A DNA stretch of 64,000 bases, from contig QLIY01000139.1 of NCBI GenBank assembly GCA_003260075.1, positions 160,121-224,120 on the forward strand. The letters run 5' to 3'. The notes below the pieces were generated by a model. That model had not been told where the DNA came from and did no database searches. It was given only the letters and a program-made list of their open reading frames with translations. Position numbers and translations under genes: made by a program. The DNA comes from Phallusia mammillata (taxonomy: Eukaryota; Chordata; Ascidiacea; Phlebobranchia; Ascidiidae). Positions 24,580 to 40,993 of this stretch are shown piece by piece (the first letter of the stretch is position 1; each line of letters begins with the position of its first letter).

Positions 24580-24662
<83 letters not shown>

Positions 24663-25622
24663 ATAAGTAGAGCCATGCTTTGCTGGCGGGGTTGGTGCTT
24701 TTGGTGGTAAGTTTAAGCAAAATAGGCTAGATTCGGGCCTTGTGACAAACTAATTTTGGATGCAAAATATTTTTATCGAGTTTTGACACGATTTCGGGCT
24801 TGTACTTTTAGTCGACCCTGATTTCAGCTTAAAACTACAAAAAATACGAAACGAAAATTGATCAAGTGTCCTTCTGTTGAACAATCCTTGTTTAGGAGTT
24901 CCTGTCAATACCGGTGCAGCAATTCAGTACGCGATTGAAAACCTGTTGCAGAGTGATAAAGGGATGAGGGACGAACGAGTGCCAAAAGCCATATTCATTA
25001 CAACCGACAGCAACTCAGACGATGACGTTAAGACAGCGGCAAAAAGGGCCCGAGACTTGGGATATCTCGTAAGTTAACAGGCTAACGCCAACCTTAACTC
25101 ACAACATTTTACCATTTACAAGCAGCATCAAACATTTTGAATTCACAAAAAAAACTACGCAAAAGTTCTACAGCAGGACGCGTGAGCAGTATTGTAAAAC
25201 TCTACATTTTTTTTGACTTCCTTCAGAAACGAAAAACATCTCAATAAATTGTTTTATCAATGTAGGCCTACGGCCAGTGCCTACAGAATGCCATAGTCCG
25301 ACTATAATCGCCCAGTATACAGGCTTTTCCCACATACTCTATTTGAATCAGTAACTAAAGATGGTAAATACCAGAACATATATCGTTGACAACCTAGATC
25401 TGCATTCATTAGTTCTACTATAACTCGTAGATGTACGTGTACGCATTCGAAAGGGACGGAGTGACTTTGGACGACGAGCAGTTGCTTGACATTACCGGCG
25501 ACCCAAAACATATATTCAAGTTCGGCATGAATATTGAAACGTTTCCCGACTTCTGGTGGCAAGACCTGGTTGACCACTTTTGCGAAGACCCGTGTGTACA
25601 CGTGTTACACGATCATTCATAA
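22536..25622 (+). CDS. LCV6: secreted Ly6/uPAR-CCP-vWA protein (intact reference copy)
   Basis: Exons: 22536-22679, 22735-22830, 22909-23050, 23137-23316, 23742-23841, 24227-24381, 24896-25068, 25431-25622; 1182 nt of coding sequence, 393 aa, no frame problem, all introns GT-AG. Signal peptide (MVTVALGWLVAFACCHQVAS), then GLKCITC. The Ly6 part (about residues 23-125) ends CTCCCEGDLCNVG. The CCP (about 128-187) has HGIINCENGVCKYQC, YELWPVGRDQ and GADGNWQFDTPCC. The vWA-like domain (about 190-393) has LFDLIVLSHSK in the first strand, IDISAESTLFAGVSYG, NTGAAIQYAIENLL, RDERVPKAIFITTDSNSDDD and LLDITGDPKHIFKF, and ends in CEDPCVHVLHDHS. The first MIDAS motif (DxSxS) is not conserved. It is the best copy for structure prediction or expression checks. 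AATAAA at 25908-25913. Confidence 0.88.
24580..24661 (+). repeat. 82-nt uninterrupted poly-G tract
   Basis: Eighty-two consecutive G lie in LCV6 intron 6, preceded by TTTAAAAAA. The paralogous LCV5 intron aligns on both sides but has no such run (about 20085-20135). It could be a real expandable G tract or an artefact (for example two-colour sequencing poly-G). Confidence 0.95.
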
Positions 25623-26524
25623 ATATGAAATACCTGGACTTCTGTTCAATGAGTGTGTTGGTTCACGTTTCTAATTGCACATTGCTTAGTCTATATGTCT
25701 TAGTTGTGTAACAAGAAGTATTGCTCAAACAGATTTACCTAACACTGTCTCCATTTGAATTTTATATACTAATGAACATTTTAACAAATACAACAAAGGA
25801 ACAAAACATATCAGCGTGGAAATTTTATATTTCAAGGACTGTGGCCTTCGGTATCTGCAATTTAACAAAACAGTGTCGTAAAACTAGAAAGGGTCTTTTG
25901 TTACCCAAATAAACAGAAACACCGAGCAGTTGCAACGCATTGCGTATTTGTTTCTGCACATCACATGAGCCAAACTTACACAACATACACGCCCACTTTA
26001 TTCACGTCCACGTTAGATGAAAAGAAATTTACTAAGATTTTTATAGTTCCTACGAAAAATTAAAGCAGCGCTTATCATAGAATACTGGGATTTCACACAG
26101 ACATGTAAATTGATAACTAATTTTTTTACCGGTCTGTACTCTGTCTGCCAAACCCATTTCACAGAAAGCTATTTGCTCGCACATAGATAATTTAATAGAA
26201 TCGTAGAATCACATAATAGAATATTTTAACGCAAGTTACATGTGCAATTAGCCGGATGTGGTTAAAAACACATGTTGGACATGTTTTATGTTGTAACACT
26301 ACACTCTTAACTAGACTTCGTCAGACTAAGTGCCAAAAAATCGCCAGAATAAGTGGGGGCAAGAGAAGTTCTTAGAGCATAAAAATCTGAAATTTACTAC
26401 ACATATTTGCTGCAGGTATTAATCACCCCAGGGCATACAACAACTGTATTTTGTGTAAAACATTTTTGCCGATTTTGAAAGTGATTTGTAGCCTAAACAC
26501 GACGAGAAAGCACAGCCAGCTAGT
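25623..26524. other. Spacer LCV6-LCV7
   Basis: The first 440 nt duplicate the LCV5 3' flank. The rest is unassigned AT-rich sequence leading to the LCV7 start. Confidence 0.4.
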
Positions 26525-28693
26525 ATGAAGGATTTAGTTTTGCTGTCGCTCGTCTTTGCTATTTTGTCTTTTGTGTTTACCCCCGTTTTATCACTAAAGT
26601 GTGTTACATGTAATAGTGCTTTGGGTTTCAGAACATGCAATATTAACGGAGAGCAGCAATGGCAGGGATCTCAGGCAAGTTAATGTGTTAGTTTTATCAA
26701 GTCAAATGCATTATGTGTAAACATATATATATATATTAGGACATCTGTGAAACAGTAATAAGACGACACAATGACAAAATGTACGTTAGTAAAGGATGCA
26801 AGAAGGCCTTGGCCTGCAGAAACAACCAAAAACAGGTGGGAAAGAAAAATAGTCAACAAAACACCCAACTATATTTCTACATGCTTCTTTTCCAGAACAA
26901 TAGGCCTTCAGGCAAATCTACTCAATGCAATGGAGATCAACTCAACTCATTTTGTACTTGTTGCTGTGATGGAGATTTGTGTAACGCAAGAATTGACACT
27001 TGCTTCTCTGATGTGTCTTTCCCAATTTTGTCGGGTTGGTTTACTGAGAAGCACTATAGAAGCTAACAAATGTCTGCTTGGTGTTTTTAAACTAAATTTT
27101 AACCTAAATACAGTTCCAGTAGGAAACGAACTTGGCTTTATTTGTTGTACAAAAGGTGGATTCAATGACTGTCGACTGCAACCAAACAGATTACCGCATG
27201 GAAACATTCACTGCGAAAACTCACTTTGCAGATACCAATGCACTGAGCCAACTTACGAACTGTGGCCAGTAGGACTAGATCAGAACGGTTGTGGAGCTGA
27301 CGGCACCTGGGAATATGATCCACCATGCTGTGCTCGTAAGGTTTATGAGATGTACACACAAAAATTAGGTTTGATTATTCTTTATTCAGAAAGAAGTTAG
27401 AAACAATTTAAATATTTCATTATGGAATCCAAAATGCTCACAAAAGTTCTAGGACTACATTTTGCTTCGCATGTAATAGGTAAAACTTCTTTCAGTAACA
27501 AATAAACTATTTTCAATATTTTAGGCCCTTGTCCACCATATCTGTTGCACGACTGGGCGGTTTTGTACCACTACAAAGATAGCAGCGCTTCAATCGTTAT
27601 GCGCGTGCTTCTTGCAATCACAGAGTAAGAAAGACGTTTAACTCTTTGAACCTAGACCAGTGGTTCTCAACTGGTGGTCCATAGACCACTAGTGGTCCAT
27701 GATGACTTTTTGGATGGTCCACAGGACGTCCGCTAAGTTTGTCGATAAACTAGAGATTATTGCATATTACATATTGAAAGAGTATTGAAATGTTAGCTGT
27801 TAATAATTGTATCACACTTCTGGAAAATCGGTTTTAAAGAATTATGTTTCAAGCCCAAATAGTAGTTTTGTATGTGTACTTCAATCTTGCTCAAAAATAA
27901 AATGGTCCACGATATTAGTTTTACTTGCGCGGTGGTCCATGGCCGAAAACGAGTTGAGAACCACTAACCTAGTCTATAGAGCCTGTAAAGGCCACAGGTA
28001 TTAAGTAGTCACCCGACAAACCCAAGTAACGACTGGTTAGTTTAGATTGATTGATATTGGCGAGGAATCAACGCTTCTCGCTGGAGTATCGTATGGAGCT
28101 GAACCTTACAACTCGTCAGTTATTAACTTTAACGAGTACGAACACAATAAAACCCTAATGATGAGTATCTTTCAAGAACGAATGCAAACTTCCAAAGTTG
28201 GTAAGTTTAAAACATGAAACAATACATTGCGTCAACAACAATCATCCATGTGTTTAATGATAGATTCACTTATCAATACGGGAGCAGCAATACAATACGC
28301 TTTGGACAACCTTCTAGACATGGAAAAGGGTATGAGAGACGAGAGGGTTCCAAAAGTCATACTTATCGTGACAGACAGCAATCCATCCGATGACGCAACG
28401 GCCGCGGCGAAAGTAGCACAAAAAATGGGATATCACGTAAAATCAAGCCTAAATGTAAACTTTAATTATACCTAAGCATAGCATATTTATATTTTTTACA
28501 GCTGTACGTGTATGCATTTGAGCGGGATGGTGTTGTGTTCGATGACCAGCTATTCCTTGACATTACTGACGACCCAAATCATATATTCAAGTTTGACGAA
28601 AATTTTCAAACCTTTTCTGACGCATGGTGGAGCGAATTGGCACTACATTTCTGTAAAGACCCTTGCGTCCATGTTTTGCACAACCACCGTTAA
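26525..28693 (+). CDS. LCV7: secreted Ly6/uPAR-CCP-vWA protein, divergent member
   Basis: Exons: 26525-26674, 26740-26835, 26896-27034, 27156-27335, 27525-27624, 28046-28200, 28264-28436, 28502-28693; 394 aa, frame intact. The signal peptide is followed by LKCVTC. Exon 1 ends CAG|GCAAGT, a textbook GC-AG donor. In the conserved EQQC position Cys is replaced by Trp (TGG), so one Ly6 disulfide is probably lost. The CCP has HGNIHCENSLCRYQC, YELWPVG and GADGTWEYDPPCC. The vWA-like part has LHDWAVLYHYK, IDIGEESTLLAGVSYG, INTGAAIQYALDNLL and a changed acidic loop (DSNPSDDA instead of DSNSDDDV). Intron 5 is interrupted by a complete hAT MITE. Confidence 0.82.
27658..27966 (+). mobile_element. Complete hAT-type MITE in LCV7 intron 5
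   Basis: The ends are CAGTGGTTCTCAACTGG and its near-inverse GTTGAGAACCACTA. The target-site duplication is ACCTAGAC / ACCTAGTC (one mismatch) at 27650-27657 and 27967-27974. The orthologous stretch beside the pseudo-exon at about 21830 is the empty site. The left end is rich in GGTCCA(T) repeats. Confidence 0.82.
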
Positions 28694-29575
28694 GCAGTGA
28701 AAGATGTTAGCACTGACAACGTACAGTGAACATGAGAAACGAAACATTAAAAAGCATTATTAATATCACTGATGATGGCATGAGCATTTGCCGAAACGTT
28801 TGAATCGTCGCTTTTTACGTCTATTTGGGCCGTAATATTCGTCATTACACCTATGATCGAAACAGTGTACTGTGTTTCATTTCCCGAAAAACAAACGACA
28901 GCATGTTTATACAAAGCTTTTTCGACCTTCAAAACAAGTAAGAATAAATGTTTGTGGTGATATGTGGTCATTGACAGCTGTTGTGTGCTAGAAATGACGT
29001 TGAGCATTTCCAGAGTCATAGAAATAACGCGTACCCCAACTGGCAAATTTGGCCGCTATTTGTAAAAGCATGAGCCTCGTGTTGCAATGGGTGCGAAGAA
29101 ACAGGTTTTTAAGGCTTTAGCTGTTGTTCACGAGCCTAAAATAGACTCAGTTTGTACTTCAAACTTCCCAAGTGAGTAAATATTGTTAACATATGAGAGT
29201 ATTACTGCGTTGTGAGAGAGTAAGAGAGTAACAATAAACAAGCAGTAAAAAAACTGAACAATGTGTTTACTTCATTGAAGAAACCTGGCAGCACTTTTTC
29301 CTGCAAACTGCTTTTTTGTAAGGCTTTTTTGGTAACTGCTTTGCCATGAATATGAAGTCGAAGCTTCACATACTTTTTCACAATTTTGGGCACAACATCA
29401 GCATGGAAGTTGGGAGTTTCCAAACTTTGTAGCATGGGAAGCAGAATTTTAAACTTTTCATTTTCTGCTGTCATTTCGAAATTTGTTTGACGGAAAATAC
29501 TTTCAGCCTGTTTAAGGATTACCAACAGCTTCTTAGAAGGGTGGCAAAGATGCATAGTAATTTTCTGTTGATGTA
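28694..29575. other. Spacer with repeat-derived sequence
   Basis: At 28769-28796 lies a CTGATGA-hairpin-GAAA motif in a repeat whose downstream part (ACGTCTATTTGGGCC) recurs in YME1L intron 7 at about 33960. A minus-strand open frame of 125 codons (29202-29579) reads as a basic segment with KYVKLRLHIHGKA. It could be a decayed transposase C-terminus, but I cannot assign it. Confidence 0.35.
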
Positions 29576-29583
29576 GCATAGGG

Positions 29584-30044
29584 CAGGGCTACTCAAACTT
29601 TCTTGCTTTGCGACCCCATTTTAGAACAGAAATTTCTACGCGACCCCTTGATGGGTATGATGCAAAGAAATACTTATATTTTAAATATATACCATTTAAT
29701 GGCGCCTAAAAAGTCTAAATTAATATCTAACTTGATACACAGTCTTAAATTTTATGACGTCATAATCTCTATTGTGACGCTTGTGGTATCTGCTTTTTCG
29801 CATTGTTTGCACACAATAGGCATAAAAAGTCTGCCGCATATGGTTACTAGGCTGGTAATACTCTTTTAAGTTCTACAAAATGTGCTTAGAGCAGTTTGAA
29901 TACACGGGAATGATGTTTAAACAATAAATGTACGCACGTATACCATTTATTGTGACTGACATAATCACCCATAATGTTTCGCGACCCCAAAATTACATTA
30001 CGCGACCCCAATTGGGGTCGCGACCCACAGTTTGAGAAGCCCTG
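29584..30044 (+). mobile_element. Complete hAT-type MITE (GGTCGCGACCC family)
   Basis: The terminal inverted repeats are CAGGGCTACTCAAAC and GTTTGAGAAGCCCTG. The perfect 8-bp target-site duplication GCATAGGG lies at 29576-29583 and 30045-30052. The element is 461 bp with no transposase ORF. Confidence 0.9.
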
Positions 30045-30052
30045 GCATAGGG

Positions 30053-31584
30053 TATGGTCGTATATGGCTGGCTGTATATATGATCGAAGCGGGTGAGACG
30101 GGATTCCTTGCTTGAAATTGCAACACGATTTTCGCAATATGTTATGCATTCCTAGTAGTAATTTTTTTTCAAATTTAAAAAGGTCTTCGTGGATCCCGTT
30201 GTTAGTTTTTTTTTCTGTGTAAAATTGGTCCGAATGGTTTTAAGAGTGGTAAAGGTTGGAGACCCCTGACATATGTGCTTATTGTTTCAAGGATAGAGTA
30301 GTGAGCTTAGCCTAATAAACTTAACTAAACGGAAGCCTACACAGAAAGTTAATTGACAAGGATCAGAGCACCGTATCTAACGTTTTCTCGTGTCGCCGTC
30401 AGTGTGACTTCCGAATATTCCAAATTTATGCCGGGATAGAAGTGTTTTGATCGCAAAAATGGTAAACGCAGCGGTTCCTAAACTGGGGTCCGCTGTCCTT
30501 TAGGCAGGGTATTTTGCGGGGACCGGGAAAAGGTGGAAGTAATTCTATATTTATATTTGGCGTCAGTTTGTGCAACTGAATCAGTTTAAATCAAAATGAA
30601 AGTAAGGATCGACCGTCTCCATTGCTAAACTTTATGCATGACAACCAAACAAAAATGCCATTGTTCGCGCACAAATACAATGCTTTTGTCTTGTCTGTGA
30701 TGTCAGATTTGGATTATGGTTATGCGCAATTTTGCATAACTAGCTAAAATCCTGCAATCAGCTTTTGTTTTTCTGAAATACACATTCAGGCTTGCGGACC
30801 GTGAGCCCTCGAAATAATGGCAAAAGGACCGTTTAGAAAAAATAACGAAAATGTTTGAGAAAAACTGGGCTAATGAACCGAGATAAATTTTGTCAGGGAT
30901 TGTGTATCATAATATATGGCAACCCTAGTCTAACACAAAAGGGGTCACAATTAGGCTTGCGTGTTGTGATTGCGACCTTGGAAAGAACACGTTTATGTTG
31001 ATACTTGTCATCAAAAATAATTTAGGGTAAGTGTTCATTAATTTGTGACGGCCAGCTCAGTAAGTTAAATGCTAGGATTGATGCAAATTCGTTCCTCGAA
31101 CGTTCACCATAAGCTTTGCTGCAGCCCAGCCTTGGCGTATTGCAATTAGTACCACATTTGCAGACTGTCAATTTATCCAACTAATTTGTTGATGTTTGGG
31201 AAATCGAAGTGTTTGTTTAAGAAAAAGAAACGGTGGAATAAACAAACCCGTTTTGAAAGTGCCCATTTTTACGTGCGATTTTTAATTTCGAAAATGTTAC
31301 GTCATGGTCACGTGATTACGGTAAAGCTGACTGACTGAACTGAATGACTTGGTTGAGTATTGAGTAATCAGTTTATTGTGTTAATTGTGGCACACATGTT
31401 TTCATTGTTTTGTGCTTTTTCTGAAATTTGTTTCTGATATTGTGTACTGCTAATGTTTATGTATAACAGAAAATTTTGGTTTTATTCAGCTGCACATTAT
31501 GAATAAATCTTTTTATTAATGAAGTATTGAAATAAAAAAACAGTCAACTATTTTAACTGACTAAGTAGGTTTTAGCATTAATCT
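30053..31584. other. Repeat-rich spacer upstream of the YME1L-like gene
   Basis: A hAT-like terminus (CAGCGGTTCCTAAACTGGGG) starts near 30474, and an AAGGTTGGAGACCCCTGAC end lies near 30270. No coding exon was found. The last 200 nt presumably include the promoter of the following gene. Confidence 0.4.
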
Positions 31585-37322
<5,738 letters not shown>

Positions 37323-38980
37323 CGCCCTAAAGTGGTTGTTTTTTTGTTTTTGCCTGAACGCGGGGCGTCAACACTGTTTGTCATGGGGTAATTGTAACTT
37401 AGAAAATAAACGAGGGGCGTATTTCAAGCAGTTTTTTTACGTTTTCACCACTTTGTGAAAGAAGTAGCCGTCAGCCCAATTGTGGCATATGCTTTTGAGA
37501 GACACGAGAGACAAACTTGCCTTCTTCTTTTTTCTCTCCTTTCGAAGATTCCCTTGTACAAGAAACTTACACCCCATTTTATGACTGCCTCTTACATAAG
37601 GTTATAACCATTTTTCTAAATAACCAAATACTTGGCATTGCGGTAAAATTTTACCTATGCAACGGGTACGAAATACATCCAAAACAATAGCAGTTTTAAA
37701 GCATGTTTGCTGAACAAGAGCGCCTTGATTGCCTGTAAACTTTGTATAATATCATTAGTGTAAAAAAACATTAGTTTGTCAAATTGAGTTGAACTTCACG
37801 ACGTTATGTCATCTTTACGTTTTTGTTTTGTTTGTCAGGACAATTGCCTGAAATTTTTGTACTGTATTTAAAAAAAACGCTGTGTTACATACTTTGCAAT
37901 CGCAAGAAAAATAAACAGTAAGCAAAAAACGTAATGCTTAATGACTTTTATTTTTTCTCGGTTCCTTTTTACGCTGGCCCCGCGAGAGGGGTGCAGTCGG
38001 TGCTCCGCGCCAATGTCCACAACAGTTCAAGGGACTCTTGAAAATCAAAGGACAATTACGCAGTTATCGGTATAACGCCTTTAACTCGCCTGTTGTATGA
38101 AAGCAGGTAAGCATTACTTTTTTGTTGTTTAATGAAGCTTAAACATGTTGCTGCTGATTGCCGAGTATAGCATTTTAATTCTCTTTTGATACAAAAAATA
38201 ACATCAAGGTATAACTACAATGTTCAAAAGAAGTCAGAAAACTGACACATGTTTTTCCTCTCCCGAGCCCTGCTTTCTCGTGAGAAGCGCCAAGAAATCA
38301 TCATACATTCTGTTTTGCAACAGAGTTTTATCCAAGTGCCGATGCGCCCTGTATGAAAAGCGCGATAGAGGCCAAACCAGTTTAATTTAGACCGACACCT
38401 TGATCGTTAAGACAAATTGTCCTTTCCGCTTATCCTTTGTGCGAAATATCACGTTCGATAGGGCCACTGCAAGCACGAATATGAGATACTTTCCTAAAAA
38501 AAACATGCACCTAGAGCTTCTAACAACACCATGCTCTTGTCATCGACCTTAAGGTCACAACTTCCGTTTAAAACAGCTTACTTTGTATAGGCTATAGCTT
38601 AACTAATCACAGTAATCCACAAGTGATTGAAATTAAATCGTGATTCGCCCTCATGACAGGTGGCCTAACTTAACCCCTCAATGCATTATTCTTTTTGCAC
38701 TGCACAGGATTAACCCTGTATGATTAAGAAACGCCGGATTCAGATAAAGCTGAACGTGCGGACACTCACTTTCCAAAACTGTGAATGCGGCGTTTGATCA
38801 CTTAAAGAAGGAAGTTCTTTCCATCTTTCTTGTCAACGACATTCCCAAGAAAATTATGTATTGCACACTCTGAACACGTAATCTTACCATAACAAAGTCA
38901 ACTCGGGATAATTTGCTGGTATAAATTAGTCGAGGGAGGTAATAGTGCCTTCACTTTGTGGTTATCCAGGAAGAAAAGAC
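37323..38980. other. Spacer YME1L-LPMO A, duplicated before LPMO B
   Basis: From about 37850 to the LPMO A start the sequence is collinear with about 41168-42724 before LPMO B. Shared landmarks are the TGTATTTAAAAAAA-CGCTG block, the GGTATAA(C/T)GCCTTTAA block and the AAGAAGGAAGTTCTTTCCAT block. The block nearest the gene is conserved best, as expected of a promoter. Confidence 0.65.
38920..38926 (+). promoter_or_regulatory. Candidate TATA box of LPMO A
   Basis: TATAAAT lies 61 nt upstream of the LPMO A ATG. LPMO B has TATAAG at the equivalent position (42665-42670). Confidence 0.5.
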
Positions 38981-40993
38981 ATGGCAAAGGCTTTCTTTTC
39001 ATTTTGCATTGCAGTGGGTAAGTGTATGCGACAGAACAATGGTATTTACACTAGGTCGTAACATTTTCTTATTCTTTAGCTCTTTTTGCCGGGGTTAACG
39101 CACATGGAAGGCTGCTGGAGCCAGCAGGAAGATCAAGCTTGTGGCGACTGAAGGACAAAGATCCGATGATAATTCCGTTCGCCGCAGTCATAGAGCCAAA
39201 CTACAGTGACAATGAACTTTACTGTGGTGGATTTGCAGTAAGAGTATTCCTTATTCGTTGCAGTTTGGGTCTTTTTGCATAGCGCAAAGACTCTTTGAAT
39301 ATAGCGTAGGCCTATACTGCTTCCAATCAAAACATTTTTTTTGTTTGTGTTATTTCGTTGAGATGCACAATGTCACCAACCGTCCTTGCTTATAAAGTTA
39401 TATTGTAGGTTCAGCAAGCCAATGGTGGAAAATGTGGAGTGTGTGGGGATAATTACGCGGATCTAGACAGACCAAATGAAGCTGGTGGCAAATACGCAAA
39501 AGGCGTTATAACAAGGCAAGCAAAAATGAGTTCATAAGTTTTATGTGCTTTGCTGCATTTTATAATAGGAAAGCCTCAGTAGTGGTAATTAAATTTTTTG
39601 TCAGCCTGTTCTATCACATTTTTCAGCCGTTTCATTGACAGTAACGAGTAATGTTAACCGGTTCGCTGATCTCACAAAATTTCGTGAGACGGTTTTATAG
39701 AACCGGTGCGAAACGACTGAATACCAACACTGGATAGCCTACTTTAGTTGCATTGTTGTTCCTTTGGACTAAAATTGTTCCATGTTAATTTCATACCTTT
39801 AGTTTTAATGCAATAAGATGTCACGCTCTTATATCAATCAGCAATTGAACTGGACCCTTTTACCAATTAAACCAAAGAAAAGAAACTAATTTAAACCATC
39901 ACATTAACTAAGAATGCCATGAGATTTTTGTCTGGTTGCTTGGAAACTGGTTTGGCAGCTAATTTAACCACGCTAACAGTTTTAACTACCATAGACAATT
40001 GGGAAATTCAAGTCCGTTAACATATCAAAATTCATATTCCAAATTGTATTTTTAGAATCTACAACCGTGGACAGTTGATCGACGTTAAGGTGCAGATAAC
40101 CGCTGAGCACAAGGGATATTTCGAATTCAGACTGTGTCCTTGGGACGATTTCAAAACTCCTGTCACCCAAGATTGTCTCAACAGGTAACTGGGCTAAAGG
40201 TCAATCAACAGCCATTGTTTAGTCTCCCATAAATAGATTGCATTACAAAAACTGCATTCATCAAGTTTTTTTGTTTTATTCTGAGCTCTATGAACAAGAA
40301 AAAAAGCGGTGCCCCAAAACCCTCATGCATGAACAAAACTCAAAACGTGCTTGAGAAACTAGACAAAGACAAAGCTTTACCCCCTCCTGAATTGTTGTGA
40401 CTTAAGATCACATGTTTTCAGCTTTTTGTTGCGGTTTGAGGACGGTGATACAAAGTGGTATTTGTCTTCTACGCCGGAACCGGTCGGTTTTCACGACCTA
40501 AAACTTAAACTACCTGATGATGTGGTATGCGAGAAACAGTGCGTGTTGCAGTGGAAGTATCATACAGGTAAATATCAAATAGCGATTATTTAACAATGCG
40601 AGTCCTGACAAAACAGGTTTTCTTTACAGCGCATATTTTTTAAACTATTTTCCTATCACACATTTCAAAGATAAAGTTTAGATTGCGCCTGTACCCCAAA
40701 AATGTACCCCGTGAAGGTATATCTAACTCTAATTGAGAACCTATGGTCTCGACTAACCCTAATTTCGTCAAAATATGCTGTAGGATTTAATTCCAGGTGT
40801 ATAGCTTAAGGGCCGTATATAGGCCCAATTTACTCTTTCAGGACATATAAAAGATTTAAAGAGTTCGAATGTCTATTACAATGTAGGCAATTCGTGGGGA
40901 ACAGATGAAAATGGCGTCAGTGGACTTGGTCTGGGACCACAGGAGGAGTTTTACGCTTGTTCTGACATCATGATCGTTGATGGCGACGAGTAA
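38981..40993 (+). CDS. LPMO A: AA15-type lytic polysaccharide monooxygenase, linker and CBM14 lost
   Basis: Exons: 38981-39017, 39080-39237, 39409-39515, 40056-40184, 40422-40567, 40887-40993; 227 aa. Family AA15 enzymes are copper-dependent and cleave chitin or cellulose oxidatively. After the signal peptide, cleavage before HGRLLEPAGRSSLWR would expose the N-terminal His of the copper brace. The second His is in TAEHKGYFEFRLCPW, and the axial-site region is QEEFYACSDI. Cys pairs (KCGVCGDN) match the family. The donor of exon 3 is AG|GCAAGC (GC-AG intron). The last exon stops at DGDE-stop, where LPMO B reads DDDELEPT: TTA became TAA. Thr-coding remnants (ACAACCACGACTATA) follow the stop, and no CBM14 exon follows. 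The catalytic domain itself looks complete, so the protein may still be active. Confidence 0.85.
39624..39735 (-). mobile_element. CAGTGGYGGG-family MITE fragment in LPMO A intron 3
   Basis: Inverted relative to the copy at 17194-17372. It shares AACCGGTTCGCTGATCTCAC and TATAGAACCGGTGCG and ends in ACACTGG. Confidence 0.6.

Noticed and set aside
29202-29579. 125-codon minus-strand ORF as a transposase gene
   Set aside because: The sequence is basic and repeat-associated but shows no catalytic motif I can name; kept only as a note in the spacer entry.
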